A program made the translations under genes and the position numbers. Shown here one piece after another: positions 37,736 through 46,628 of a DNA stretch of 64,000 nucleotides. Numbering within the stretch: the stretch's first letter is position 1; each line of letters begins with the position of its first letter. The stretch comes from Pandoraea norimbergensis (GTDB lineage: Bacteria; Pseudomonadota; Gammaproteobacteria; Burkholderiales; Burkholderiaceae), in the NCBI RefSeq assembly GCF_001465545.3, contig NZ_CP013480.3, positions 3,658,001-3,722,000 of the forward strand, written 5' to 3'. The notes beneath the pieces were generated by a model. It saw only the letters and a list, made by a program, of their open reading frames with translations, was not told the DNA's origin and made no database searches.

Positions 37736-37771
37736 GAATTCCATCGCAAATCCATCGGAATTCAATCGCAA
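37736..37771. repeat. Direct repeat GAATTC-n-ATCGCAA upstream of the MFS gene
   Basis: Two 14-base copies (37736-37749 and 37758-37771) differ at one base and are 22 bases apart, about two helical turns. They lie 65-100 bases before the MFS gene start and after the transferase stop, so they may be a regulator site or a leader element. Confidence 0.55.
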
Positions 37772-37835
37772 GAAACGGAGCGTCCCTCTGCCCGGCTCCG
37801 CCTAGACTCCCCCTCGTCTGACCAATTTCGAGGGG

Positions 37836-39119
37836 ATGGGTATGGCACAGGAGTGGGCACAGCGCCCGAAGGCACCGCCCGTCACGTCGCTCGTGACATC
37901 GCTGTCGCATGCGAATCTCGCCGCGCAGTTCAGCGAACAGATGACGCTCGCCGTCATTCCCATCGTCGCCGTCATCGCGCTCGGGGCCTCGGCCGAACAG
38001 ACGGCCTCGTTACAGGCGGCCACCACACTCCCCTTTCTGCTGCTCTCGCTGCCCGCCGGTGTGCTGGCCGATCGCTATCGGCGCAAGCCGCTCATGGTCG
38101 CGACGGAGTTGCTGCGCGCGCTCGCCCTGCTGGGCCTGTTCGCGCTGTTCCGTGCGCATCTGCTGACACTGCCCGCGTTGGGCATGCTCGGCTTTGCGAT
38201 GGCCACGGGCACGGTCGTCTTCGGTGCCGCCGCGCCGTCACTGGTAGCTGCGCTCATCGATCCGGCGGACCTGCTCACCGCAAACCGGCGGCTTGAGATT
38301 GCGCGCAGTATCGCCTTTACGGCAGGACCGGCATTGGGTGGTCTATTGGCGGGATGGGCATCGGGCACGCTCGCCTTTGCCGCCGCGTTCGTGCTCTCGC
38401 TCGCCAGTGTCTATTGCCTGACGCGCTTGCCCGCCGAAGCACCGCGCGTGGCATCCCGCCGCCATTTCGTGCATGAACTCGCCGAAGGCGTGCGCTTCAT
38501 TACGCGCAGCCCTTACCTTCGGCCTATCGTGGCCACAGCGTTCGTCTTCAATACCTCGTGGTATCTGCTGCTCGCCATCTTCGCGTACTACGCCATTCAC
38601 TCGCTGGCGTTCTCGGCGCAGGCGGTCGGCATTGCGTTGGGGGTCTACGGTTTCGGGATGGTGTGCGGGGCGTTCGGCTACCGGCGCGTGGCAAAGCGGC
38701 TCTCGTTCGGCCGGCAGATCGTGCTCGGGCCCGCCTGCGCCGCCATCGCGTCGTTGCTGATGGTGGCGACGTGGCAGATGTCGGGGGGCATCGCAGCTTA
38801 CGTCGTGGTATTCGCTGCGTTCTTCCTGTTCGGCTTCGGCCCGATCGTGTGGACCATCTCCACGACGTCGCTGCGTCAGGTCGTGACGCCGGGTGGTTTG
38901 ATCGCCCGCGTGTCAGCGGTGACGATGACTGCCACGGCCGGGGCGCGTCCGTTCGGAGCGTTTCTCGGCGCATGGCTGGCCTCGACCCTCGGCACGCGAT
39001 ATTGTCTGGTTGCCATGGCGGCCGGCTTCGCGATGCAACTCGGCATCATCGTGTTTTCGCCGGCGGCGCGACTGTCCGCCATCGAAGCGGCCTCGCTGGA
39101 TGCCGCCGTACCGGCCTGA
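37836..39119 (+). CDS. MFS transporter (MFS_3/EntS-like)
   Basis: A 427-residue protein with ten to twelve predicted helices. Helix 1 region SHANLAAQFSEQMTLAVIPIV and motif A-like LPAGVLADRYRRKPLM mark the MFS_3 group, which includes the enterobactin exporter EntS and macrolide efflux proteins. A long central loop (AEAPRVASRRHFVHELAEGVRFI) separates the two halves. ATG 37836 lies close after a GAGGGGATGGGT sequence; Met3 (37842) is an alternative start. The substrate is unknown; the siderophore link would be speculative because no synthesis genes are present. Confidence 0.82.
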   Translation: MGMAQEWAQRPKAPPVTSLVTSLSHANLAAQFSEQMTLAVIPIVAVIALGASAEQTASLQAATTLPFLLLSLPAGVLADRYRRKPLMVATELLRALALLGLFALFRAHLLTLPALGMLGFAMATGTVVFGAAAPSLVAALIDPADLLTANRRLEIARSIAFTAGPALGGLLAGWASGTLAFAAAFVLSLASVYCLTRLPAEAPRVASRRHFVHELAEGVRFITRSPYLRPIVATAFVFNTSWYLLLAIFAYYAIHSLAFSAQAVGIALGVYGFGMVCGAFGYRRVAKRLSFGRQIVLGPACAAIASLLMVATWQMSGGIAAYVVVFAAFFLFGFGPIVWTISTTSLRQVVTPGGLIARVSAVTMTATAGARPFGAFLGAWLASTLGTRYCLVAMAAGFAMQLGIIVFSPAARLSAIEAASLDAAVPA

Positions 39120-39194
39120 GTCGTCCGCATGCGCTGACGCGCTACCGACCTGACCGGCGTTGCGGCACTTGTCGCCTGCGAGATTGGGCGCTGC

Positions 39195-40154
39195 TCAACG
39201 ACCTGAGCCGTTCTCATGAACGGCCTGATCGTCATCGCTGTACGAGAGCTGGGCGCGACCGCCCCTGGACGGCGGCAATGCCAGGCGAACGATGGGAATC
39301 GCCTGCGCATAGAGATCGAAGTACTTCTGTTGATCGTGTCGTGCGCCGGTAAGTCCCGCCTCACTGCCTTCCTCGTAGAAAAAAGCAATGATCGGCAGCG
39401 TTGCTGCCGTGCCCGGTTGCCACGTGGCAAGACGAAGTTCGTTCCATGTGACCCAAGCCCAGTCGGGAAACATCGCTTTGGCCAGAATCACTTGCATGAA
39501 CCTGTCAGCCTGATCTTGCGCACTCTCGCGGATGTTGAAGCCGCACGTTTCCGAAAACTTGTCCGTTGCTGCTTCCCACAGCGTGAACCATTGCGCGGCG
39601 GTCGTGATGCCCTGCACATCGCAAGGACGGCTGATGTCCGGCGGCGCCAGCAATGACTCACCGCACCCTTGCTCGTTGCGATAGGTGGTCAGACCATCGT
39701 TGGGAAACGCGCACAGGACGTCGATACCGCCGTTCTTGTCCGGTGGCGTGCGCAGCTTCGGATAGAAGAAGAAACCGTTGGTGCGGCTGATCGGAAACAG
39801 CGAGAAATTCAAATCCTGGCGGAGCCACGAGAACGACACGCCACCACTCTCAATCGCCGAATCGCTGGGCTCCCACGGCGTGCCATTGGGGACGTTCTCC
39901 GTCGCGCGAAGCGGCACACCGCTGCACAGTACCGCGGGAAGTCCGGGCCCGCCACAATCGGCCGCTACCGCGTTGTAGTAGGAATAAAGCGTGATGATCG
40001 TCTCCAGCCCACGCGCGTGAAGGCTTGCGATATCGCGCAGTTGTGACGTGGCCGGCAACTGACCGGACGGCATCTGCATCGGGGAGGACGCGCAAGCGCT
40101 GAGCAGCGATGCGAACACGATGGCAGCGCATAGGGTCTTGGATAGCTGGCGCAT
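39195..40154 (-). CDS. Cysteine-rich lipoprotein, possibly halovibrin (HvnA)-like
   Basis: A 319-residue protein with a lipoprotein signal peptide (MRQLSKTLCAAIVFASLLSAC, acylated Cys21). The mature part has six further Cys (CGGPG, LCSGV, LCAFP, GCGES, PCDVQ, TCGFN), suggesting disulfides. The pattern LPAVLCSGVPLRAT then SAIESGGVSFSWLRQD with NGFFFYPKL is one I associate with secreted Pseudomonas proteins annotated halovibrin HvnA; this is from memory. Later parts include WVTWNELRLATWQPG. ATG 40154 begins the signal; the open frame upstream is not similar to anything. It stands alone between convergent MFS and the aldehyde dehydrogenase gene. Enzymatic activity is not evident. Confidence 0.7.
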   Translation of the reverse strand: MRQLSKTLCAAIVFASLLSACASSPMQMPSGQLPATSQLRDIASLHARGLETIITLYSYYNAVAADCGGPGLPAVLCSGVPLRATENVPNGTPWEPSDSAIESGGVSFSWLRQDLNFSLFPISRTNGFFFYPKLRTPPDKNGGIDVLCAFPNDGLTTYRNEQGCGESLLAPPDISRPCDVQGITTAAQWFTLWEAATDKFSETCGFNIRESAQDQADRFMQVILAKAMFPDWAWVTWNELRLATWQPGTAATLPIIAFFYEEGSEAGLTGARHDQQKYFDLYAQAIPIVRLALPPSRGGRAQLSYSDDDQAVHENGSGR

Positions 40155-40327
40155 GGTGTTCGTCCTCTCGTCGAGGCTCGGACGGGGTCTCGTCCGAGCG
40201 CTCTCAGAGTGGTTGCAAACCTTGCGCGCCACAACTGGCAACGTTGACAGGTTCCGGCAAATGGCAGGCCTGTTTGAAGACCCGCCAAGTCCCTTGCCAA
40301 CGCGCGCTCTGCCCCCCGCAAACGACA

Positions 40328-40360
40328 ACGGCCGACGCCCCTTTACAGGGCGTCGGCCGT
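40328..40360 (-). terminator. Hairpin terminator after the aldehyde dehydrogenase gene
   Basis: A perfect 13-bp stem ACGGCCGACGCCC with its complement (40328-40340, 40348-40360) and a 7-base loop. The T-tract on the minus strand is weak (TTGTCGTTTG). Confidence 0.65.
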
Positions 40361-40392
40361 CTTCGGAGCCGCCAGCTATTGCGTTACGGCAA

Positions 40393-41826
40393 TCAGACGT
40401 CGAGACGCGTGACGAACTTCGGTTGCAGATACGCTTCGAGGGCTTCCGGGCCGCCTTCCGAACCGTAGCCGCTGTCCTTCACGCCGCCGAACGGCACTTC
40501 CGGCAGGGCGAGGCCCGAATGGTTGATCGTCAGCATGCCGCTTTCCACGCGCGTGGACAGGCGCTGCGCCGTGCCGGCCGACGTGGTGTAGGCATACGCG
40601 GCCAGACCATACGGCAGACGGTTGGCTTCGGCGATGGCTTCTTCTTCCGTATCGAACGGGTTGATGATCGCCACCGGACCGAACGGCTCTTCGTGCATGA
40701 TCTTTGCCGTGAGCGGCACATTGCACAGCACCGTCGGTGCGTAGAAGTGACCACCATCGGCGGCACGCTTGCCACCGGTTTTGAGTTCGGCACCGTGAGC
40801 CACGGCGTCATCCACGATGGCGCTGATGGCTTCGAAACGCTTGCCGTTCACGAGCGGGCCCATCGTCGTTTCCGGGTCCAGACCGTTACCCACGCGCACG
40901 GCTTCGGCCGCCTTCACGAAGGCCGCGACAAACTGGTCGTACACGCCGCGCTGCACGATGAAACGCGTCGGCGCGATACAGACCTGACCGGCGTTGCGGA
41001 ACTTGCCGCCGGCGAGGTTGCGCACGGCAGCCGCGATGTCGGCGTCGTTGAAGATCAGCGCCGGGGCATGGCCACCGAGTTCCATCGTCACGCGCTTCAT
41101 GTGCAGACCGGCCATGGCGGCCAGTTGCTTGCCCACCGGCGTGGAGCCCGTGAACGAAACCTTGCGGATGGTCGGGTGCGGAATCAGGTACGACGAGATT
41201 TCGGCCGGTACGCCGTACACGAGGTTCAGCACGCCATCGGGCAGACCAGCGTCCGCGAACGCGCGAATCAGCGCAGCGGGCGATGCCGGGGTTTCTTCCG
41301 GTGCCTTGACGATCACCGAGCAACCGGCGGCCAGCGCAGCGGAGACTTTGCGCACGACCTGATTGACCGGGAAGTTCCACGGCGTGAAAGCAGCGACGGC
41401 GCCAACCGGGGTCGGGATCACCAACTGGGTGACGTTCGGCACACGCGACGGCACGAGGCGGCCGTAGGCGCGTTTGCCTTCTTCCGCGAAGAATTCAATG
41501 ATGTCGGCGGCGGAGAGCACTTCGCCCTTGGCTTCACCGACCGGCTTGCCCTGCTCCAGCGTCATCTGGCGGGCGATATCACCCACGCGCTCGCGCAGCA
41601 GGCCGGCGGCCTTGCGCATGAGCTTGGCGCGCTCGAACGGGGCAACTTCGCGCCACTTGGCGAAACCGGCTTCGGCGGCGGCAAGGGCCGCGTCCAGATC
41701 CGGTTGCGTGGCGCGGGCCACGGTGCCGATGGTCTCACCGGTGGCCGGGTTTTCGATCGGCAGCGTCAGGCCTTCTGCGCCCGCTTTCCACTGCCCATTG
41801 ATAAAGAGTTCTACGTTGTGCGACAT
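40393..41826 (-). CDS. NAD(P)-dependent aldehyde dehydrogenase, probably succinate-semialdehyde dehydrogenase
   Basis: A 477-residue aldehyde dehydrogenase. The general base lies in [10 protein letters not shown] and the nucleophile in [23 protein letters not shown] and [18 protein letters not shown] are also standard. The overall resemblance ([46 protein letters not shown] read in two parts) is closest to GabD-like succinate-semialdehyde dehydrogenases, but substrate preference cannot be fixed by sequence alone. ATG 41826 has GGAG 9 bases upstream. It is not next to a GABA aminotransferase. Confidence 0.85.
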   Translation of the reverse strand: MSHNVELFINGQWKAGAEGLTLPIENPATGETIGTVARATQPDLDAALAAAEAGFAKWREVAPFERAKLMRKAAGLLRERVGDIARQMTLEQGKPVGEAKGEVLSAADIIEFFAEEGKRAYGRLVPSRVPNVTQLVIPTPVGAVAAFTPWNFPVNQVVRKVSAALAAGCSVIVKAPEETPASPAALIRAFADAGLPDGVLNLVYGVPAEISSYLIPHPTIRKVSFTGSTPVGKQLAAMAGLHMKRVTMELGGHAPALIFNDADIAAAVRNLAGGKFRNAGQVCIAPTRFIVQRGVYDQFVAAFVKAAEAVRVGNGLDPETTMGPLVNGKRFEAISAIVDDAVAHGAELKTGGKRAADGGHFYAPTVLCNVPLTAKIMHEEPFGPVAIINPFDTEEEAIAEANRLPYGLAAYAYTTSAGTAQRLSTRVESGMLTINHSGLALPEVPFGGVKDSGYGSEGGPEALEAYLQPKFVTRLDV

Positions 41827-41933
41827 GCTCAAGTCTCCGGTTGGCAATACGTGCGACAGCATAACGCAGCCTATCGATTCTCGCCGGGACCGCATTCAGG
41901 CGGTGCGGGCGCCTCTTTTTTATTTTTCCGGTG

Positions 41934-42335
41934 TCACTTGACGGGGCGGCGCGTCGACGGTGCTTCCGATTCGTCACGGAACCCGGCCTCTTTGACGCTT
42001 AGCAGGCAATCTACCGCCCACAGCGTCAGAAACATGCCGAACTGTGCACCGAGCGCGCTTCGTGCGAGCAAGCCTGCGACCGTACCCACCAGCCCCAGCA
42101 CGATCGCGCCGCGCCAAAAGTGCACGGTTTTGACGCCGAACGTCGTACGCGGCTGTCGGCGCGAACCATAAAACCAGCTCGGGAACACCACCATGAAGAT
42201 CGAACACGCGAAATAGCTGAACAGCGCCGGGACGTAACTCCCCATCACCCTCGACCAGCCAACCAGCCAGAACACCCCAGCGAGGAGCAGCAACGCACCG
42301 TACCAACCGGCGCGTGGGAGATATGTCTTTTTCAT
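41934..42335 (-). CDS. Small membrane protein of unknown function
   Basis: A 133-residue protein with four predicted membrane helices (about residues 10-29, 32-52, 72-90 and 95-111) and a hydrophilic C-terminus. A cytoplasmic loop (YGSRRQPRTTFGVKTVHFWR) is basic. The ATG at 42335 has GAGA about 8 bases upstream. I do not recognise a characterised family. It lies between the aldehyde dehydrogenase gene and the hisC terminator on the same strand, which offers no functional hint. Confidence 0.7.
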   Translation of the reverse strand: MKKTYLPRAGWYGALLLLAGVFWLVGWSRVMGSYVPALFSYFACSIFMVVFPSWFYGSRRQPRTTFGVKTVHFWRGAIVLGLVGTVAGLLARSALGAQFGMFLTLWAVDCLLSVKEAGFRDESEAPSTRRPVK

Positions 42336-42400
42336 GGGGCATCTCTCTGATCAAATTCCCGCCATCGTAACGGCGTACCTGCCACCTTGCCAGAACCCGA

Positions 42401-42456
42401 AACAAAAAAGGCCGGTACCCAGTGCAACGCGTAATGCGCCACCGAATACCGGCCTC
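42401..42456 (-). terminator. Terminator after hisC
   Basis: AGGCCGGTA (42410-42418) pairs with TACCGGCCT (42447-42455), enclosing a smaller stem. On the minus strand TTTTTTGTTTC follows, a clear T-tract. It is placed 35 bases beyond the hisC stop. Confidence 0.8.
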
Positions 42457-42491
42457 GCGAGCGCTGACGTTTCCGTCCGCGCTCTGGCAAA

Positions 42492-43562
42492 TCAGCCCGC
42501 CAGAATTTCCTTCAATGCGTCTGTGAAGGTCTCGCACTCGGCGTCGGTGCCCACCGTAATACGCAGGAACTGCGCTACGCGCGCGTTCTTGAAGTGACGC
42601 ACGATGATCGCGCGCTCACGCAGCGCGGCCGCCAGTTGCGCCGCATCGTGCGACGGATGACGCGCGAACACGAAGTTTGCCTTCGACGGCAGCACTTCAA
42701 AGCCCAGCGCCGTCATGCGTTCTACCAGCGCCTCGCGACTCGCGATCACTGCCTGACGCGTCTGCTCGAAGTACGGCTCGTCTTCGATCGCCGCCACACC
42801 GGCCGCTTGTGCCAGCCGGTCGAGCGGATACGAGTTGAAGCTGTTCTTCACGCGCTCTAGTGCTTCGATCAGATCCGGGTGACCGATGGCGAAACCCAAC
42901 CGCAATCCGGCCAGCGAGCGCGACTTCGACAGCGTCTGCACCACCAGCAGGTTCGGATACTTCGCAATCAGCCCCGCCGCCGTCTCGCCGCCAAAGTCGA
43001 TATACGCCTCGTCGATCACGACCACCGAGCCGGCGTTATCCGCCAGCACGCGCTCGATCTCGCCCAAGCCAATCGCACGGCCCGTCGGGGCGTTCGGATT
43101 CGGGAAGATGATGCCGCCGTTCGGCTTGCGGTAATCCTCCGCGCGAATCTCGAACGTGTCGGACAGCGGCACGGTCTCGAATGCGACGCCATACAGCCCG
43201 CAATACACCGGATAGAAGCTGTACGTGATGTCCGGGTAGAGAATCGGCTTGTCGTGTTTGAGCAGCCCCTGAAACACGTTGGCCAGCACTTCGTCCGAAC
43301 CGTTGCCCACGTGCACGTTGGCAACCTCCAGACCGAAACGCGTCGCGATCGCCTGCTTGAAGCGGCTCGCATCCGGGTCCGGATACAGCTTCAGTGCCTC
43401 GGCATCACTGCCGAGCGCGTCGCGAATCGCGGCGAGCACGCGCGGCGACGGGCCGTACGGGTTCTCGTTGGTATTGAGCTTGATGAGCCGCTGCATCTGC
43501 GGCTGCTCACCGGGCACGTAGGGCGTCAGATCGGCAACGCCCGCGCTCCAGAATCGACTCAT
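42492..43562 (-). CDS. hisC: Histidinol-phosphate aminotransferase
   Basis: A 356-residue class I/II PLP aminotransferase that turns imidazole-acetol phosphate into histidinol phosphate. The [17 protein letters not shown] start, [10 protein letters not shown], the substrate-recognition [12 protein letters not shown] and the PLP-Lys in [17 protein letters not shown] are intact. It is not within a his operon here; instead it follows metZ by 14 bases, suggesting cotranscription and a possible broader role as an aromatic aminotransferase, as in other species that carry several HisC paralogues. The assignment to histidine synthesis is from family similarity. Confidence 0.9.
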   Translation of the reverse strand: MSRFWSAGVADLTPYVPGEQPQMQRLIKLNTNENPYGPSPRVLAAIRDALGSDAEALKLYPDPDASRFKQAIATRFGLEVANVHVGNGSDEVLANVFQGLLKHDKPILYPDITYSFYPVYCGLYGVAFETVPLSDTFEIRAEDYRKPNGGIIFPNPNAPTGRAIGLGEIERVLADNAGSVVVIDEAYIDFGGETAAGLIAKYPNLLVVQTLSKSRSLAGLRLGFAIGHPDLIEALERVKNSFNSYPLDRLAQAAGVAAIEDEPYFEQTRQAVIASREALVERMTALGFEVLPSKANFVFARHPSHDAAQLAAALRERAIIVRHFKNARVAQFLRITVGTDAECETFTDALKEILAG

Positions 43563-43576
43563 GCGCTGCGCTCCGC

Positions 43577-44773
43577 TTATTGCGCGTTCGGCGCAAAGCC
43601 GCGCGACAGATCGGCCTGAATGTCGGCGGGCGACTCAAGCCCCACCGCCAGACGAATCAGCCCTTCCGTAATCCCCGCGGCAGCGCGTGCTTCCGGCGTG
43701 ATACGGCCGTGCGTGGTGCTGGCCGGGTGCGTGATGGTCGTGCGCGTATCGCCCAAGTTGCCGGTAATCGACAGCACGCGTGTGTTGTCGATGACGCGCC
43801 AGGCGTTTTCGCGTTGTTCGGCAGGCGTGGCGCCCTTCAGCTCGAACGCGACGATGGCGCCGCCCGCCTTCTGCTGACGCTGCGCCAGTTCGTATTGCGG
43901 ATGCGACGGCAGGCCCGGGTAGAACACGCGCGCCACTTGCGGTTGCTGCTCCAGCCATTGCGCTACGGTCAGTGCGCTGGCCGATTGCCGCTCCATGCGC
44001 AGCGACAGCGTTTCCATGCCCTTCAGAATCACCCATGCGTTAAACGCCGAGAGCGTCGGGCCCGCGCTGCGCACGAACGGGAAAACCTTGCCCATGATGA
44101 AGTCTTTCGTGCCCACGATGGCACCGCCCAGCACACGGCCCTGACCGTCGAGATACTTGGTGGCCGAGTGCACGACCACGTCCGCGCCGTATTCGATCGG
44201 ACGCTGCAACGCCGGCGTACAGAAACAGTTGTCGACGACGAACAACGCATTCGCTTCCTTCGCGATCTTGCCGATGGCGGCAATGTCGGCGATGTCGGTG
44301 AGCGGGTTCGACGGGGTTTCGAGGAAGAACATCTTCGTGTTCGGCTTGATCGCGGCGCGCCAGGCGTCGAGATCGGTCGGATCGACGAAGGTCGTCTCCA
44401 CGCCGAAACGGCTGAAGATCGTCGAGAACACGTTCAGCGTGGAGCCAAAGATGCTTTGCGAGCTGACGAGGTGATCGCCGGCCGACAGGGCCGTCATCAC
44501 GACCGAGACAATCGCGGCCATGCCCGAGGCGGTAGCCATACAGGCCTCACCGCCTTCGAGTGCCGCCAGACGGTCCTGGAACATCGACACCGTCGGGTTG
44601 GTGAAGCGCGAATAGGTGAAGCCCTCTTCCGAGTGCGCGAAGCGCTCGGCAGCCTCGGCTGCGCTCTTGAAGACGAAGCTCGAGGTCAGGTACAGCGCCT
44701 CGGAATGCTCACCAAACTCGGAGCGCTGCGTGCCCGCGCGCACCGCCAGGGTATCGAAATCGAAGGAGTCCAT
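43577..44773 (-). CDS. metZ: O-succinylhomoserine sulfhydrylase
   Basis: A 398-residue Cys/Met-metabolism PLP enzyme that makes homocysteine from O-succinylhomoserine and sulfide. The [27 protein letters not shown] start, the PLP-phosphate Tyr/Arg region [11 protein letters not shown] and the Schiff-base Lys in [16 protein letters not shown] are typical of MetZ. The leader contains a SAM-II-like aptamer and then a terminator, so expression should fall when S-adenosylmethionine is plentiful. Only about 15 bases separate the terminator T-tract from the ATG. hisC follows by 14 bases, so the riboswitch may govern both. Confidence 0.95.
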   Translation of the reverse strand: MDSFDFDTLAVRAGTQRSEFGEHSEALYLTSSFVFKSAAEAAERFAHSEEGFTYSRFTNPTVSMFQDRLAALEGGEACMATASGMAAIVSVVMTALSAGDHLVSSQSIFGSTLNVFSTIFSRFGVETTFVDPTDLDAWRAAIKPNTKMFFLETPSNPLTDIADIAAIGKIAKEANALFVVDNCFCTPALQRPIEYGADVVVHSATKYLDGQGRVLGGAIVGTKDFIMGKVFPFVRSAGPTLSAFNAWVILKGMETLSLRMERQSASALTVAQWLEQQPQVARVFYPGLPSHPQYELAQRQQKAGGAIVAFELKGATPAEQRENAWRVIDNTRVLSITGNLGDTRTTITHPASTTHGRITPEARAAAGITEGLIRLAVGLESPADIQADLSRGFAPNAQ

Positions 44774-44787
44774 CGTGTATCTCGTTT

Positions 44788-44828
44788 CAAAAAGAAAAAG
44801 CCCGTTTCGCTTGTCAGCAAAACGGGCT
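44788..44828 (-). terminator. Leader terminator in front of metZ
   Basis: On the minus strand AGCCCGTTTTGC pairs with GCGAAACGGGCT (one G-U pair, loop TGACAA), followed directly by TTTTTCTTTTT. It stands between the aptamer and the metZ start codon, where it can act as the switchable off-signal. Confidence 0.88.
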
Positions 44829-44847
44829 CGAAATCCATCTGTCTAGG

Positions 44848-44909
44848 CCTCGCTTTAGCTGTTTCGGGGATGTTCCCCCACGTCCGCAAGCTGAAATCAA
44901 ATCGACGTG
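44848..44909 (-). promoter_or_regulatory. SAM-II-type riboswitch aptamer
   Basis: Minus-strand RNA features: P1 stem CACGUC (44909-44904) with GACGUG (44884-44879); loop GAUUUGAUUUCAGCUUGCG; then an optional 5-bp hairpin GGGGA/UCCCC; then the conserved AAACAGCUAAAGCGAGG. Loop bases UUUC-A-GCUU can pair with AAGC-GAGG in the 3' tail to form the pseudoknot P2 with one bulged A. GAUUU, CUUGC, AAA and GCUAAA are the landmarks of SAM-II (SAM-alpha). A possible -10, TACACT (44916-44921), puts the transcript start at the first base of P1. The gene controlled is metZ, matching the ligand. Confidence 0.8.
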
Positions 44910-45027
44910 AAAAGCAGTGTAGCACGTTGCAGGCGCGGAAGGAAAATCCCCCTTTGCGCTGCTGACCGGCCTCTGGCGCCGTAGCGCGTTGGCCGTCCGG
45001 TCTGAGCGGCGCGCCCAGCCACTGGCC

Positions 45028-46569
45028 TTACAGGCCGAGCTGAGCCCCGCGGGGCTCGTTTTCGTCACCCTCGCCGCCATCGCCATTGTCACCGGCATCG
45101 CGCTCGACCGACGCCTTCGGCGCCTTGCGTTGCTGTTCCAGACGGTTCAGGTATTCGACGGTGATGTCGCCCGTGATGTAGTTGCCATCGAAGCACGAGG
45201 CATCGAAGTCAGTCAGCGCCGGGTTGATGTCACGCACGGCAGCCTTCATGTCTTCGACGTCCTGATAAATCAGTTCGTCGGCACCGATGATGCGCGCCAC
45301 TTCTTCGTCGCTGCGATCGTGGGCCACCAGTTCGCTGCGCGTCGGCATGTCGATGCCGTACACGTTCGGGAATTTCACGGGCGGCGCCGCCGACGCGAAG
45401 ATCACCTTGCGGGCACCGGCGTCGCGCGCCATTTGCACGATTTCCTGGCTGGTCGTACCGCGCACGATCGAGTCATCGACGATCAGCACGTTCTTGTCCT
45501 TGAACTCAACGCGCATGGCGTTGAGCTTCTGGCGCACCGACTTCTTGCGCATCGCCTGACCGGGCATGATGAAGGTACGGCCAACGTAGCGGTTCTTGAA
45601 GAAGCCTTCGCGATAATTCAGGCCCAGACGCTTGGCAACCTGCATGGCGGCCGGACGGCTGGAGTCCGGAATCGGCATCACGACGTCGATGTCCTTGTAA
45701 TCGATCTCGCGGCGAATCTTCTCGGCGAGATAGTCACCCATGCGCAGACGTGCGTCGTAGACCGCCACGCCATCGAGCACCGAGTCAGGACGGGCCAGAT
45801 ACACGAGTTCGAAAATGCAGGGATGCAGCGACGTGGCTTCCGCGCATTGCTGCGAGGTCAGTTCGCCGTCGTTGCTGATGAAGATCGCTTCGCCCGGCTT
45901 GACGTCGCGCTCGAACGCGAAGCCCATGCCTTCGAGCGCCACCGACTCCGACGCCACCATCCACTCCGTGCCGTTCGGGCCTTCGAAGCGGCCGATGCAC
46001 AGCGGACGGATACCGTTCGGATCGCGGAACGCGAGCAGACCGAAGCCGGAGATGATCGAGACAATCGCGTACGAGCCACGCAGGCGACGATGCACACCGC
46101 GCACGGCTTCGAACAGCGACGGCACGCTCAGGCCGTCGAGCGAGCTTTGCTGCAACTCGTGCGCGAGCACGTTGAGCAGCACTTCGGAGTCGGAGGTCGT
46201 GTTGATGTGACGGCGGTCGATGCGGAACATCTCGTCTTTGAGCTGTTCCCAGTTCGTCAGATTGCCGTTGTGCGCGAGCACGATGCCGTACGGGGCATTC
46301 ACGTAGAACGGCTGCGCTTGCGCCGCGCTCGACGAGCCAGCCGTCGGGTAGCGCACCTGACCGATACCCACCTGACCCGGCAGGTCACGCATGTTGCGCG
46401 TGCGGAACACGTCGCGCACCATGCCGTTGCCCTTGTGCATGTAGAACGACTGGCCATCCGTCGTCGCAATGCCGGCGGCGTCCTGGCCGCGATGCTGCAA
46501 GAGCAGCAGGCTATCGTAAATGAACTGATTGACAGGGGACTTGGAGACTACACCGACGATGCCACACAT
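45028..46569 (-). CDS. purF: Amidophosphoribosyltransferase
   Basis: A 513-residue enzyme that makes 5-phosphoribosylamine, the first step of purine synthesis. MCGIVGVVSKS gives the N-terminal Cys nucleophile of the glutaminase after Met removal. GQVRYPTAGSSSAAQAQPF and NGNLTNWEQLK are glutamine-domain motifs. The PRPP-binding loop is VLIVDDSIVRGTTSQE. There is no iron-sulfur Cys pattern, so it is the E. coli-like class. A charged C-terminal tail follows. It is downstream of cvpA by 59 bases, the classic cvpA-purF pair. Confidence 0.96.
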   Translation of the reverse strand: MCGIVGVVSKSPVNQFIYDSLLLLQHRGQDAAGIATTDGQSFYMHKGNGMVRDVFRTRNMRDLPGQVGIGQVRYPTAGSSSAAQAQPFYVNAPYGIVLAHNGNLTNWEQLKDEMFRIDRRHINTTSDSEVLLNVLAHELQQSSLDGLSVPSLFEAVRGVHRRLRGSYAIVSIISGFGLLAFRDPNGIRPLCIGRFEGPNGTEWMVASESVALEGMGFAFERDVKPGEAIFISNDGELTSQQCAEATSLHPCIFELVYLARPDSVLDGVAVYDARLRMGDYLAEKIRREIDYKDIDVVMPIPDSSRPAAMQVAKRLGLNYREGFFKNRYVGRTFIMPGQAMRKKSVRQKLNAMRVEFKDKNVLIVDDSIVRGTTSQEIVQMARDAGARKVIFASAAPPVKFPNVYGIDMPTRSELVAHDRSDEEVARIIGADELIYQDVEDMKAAVRDINPALTDFDASCFDGNYITGDITVEYLNRLEQQRKAPKASVERDAGDNGDGGEGDENEPRGAQLGL

Positions 46570-46628
46570 GGCATGAATCCTTCAAAAAACTTCGAAATCT
46601 GTGTCAAACGAACGGACCGTATTATCCG

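Noticed and set aside
40120..42171. 683-codon plus-strand frame antisense to the aldehyde dehydrogenase gene
   Set aside because: Shadow of a conserved enzyme gene; low-complexity Arg/His/Gly translation.
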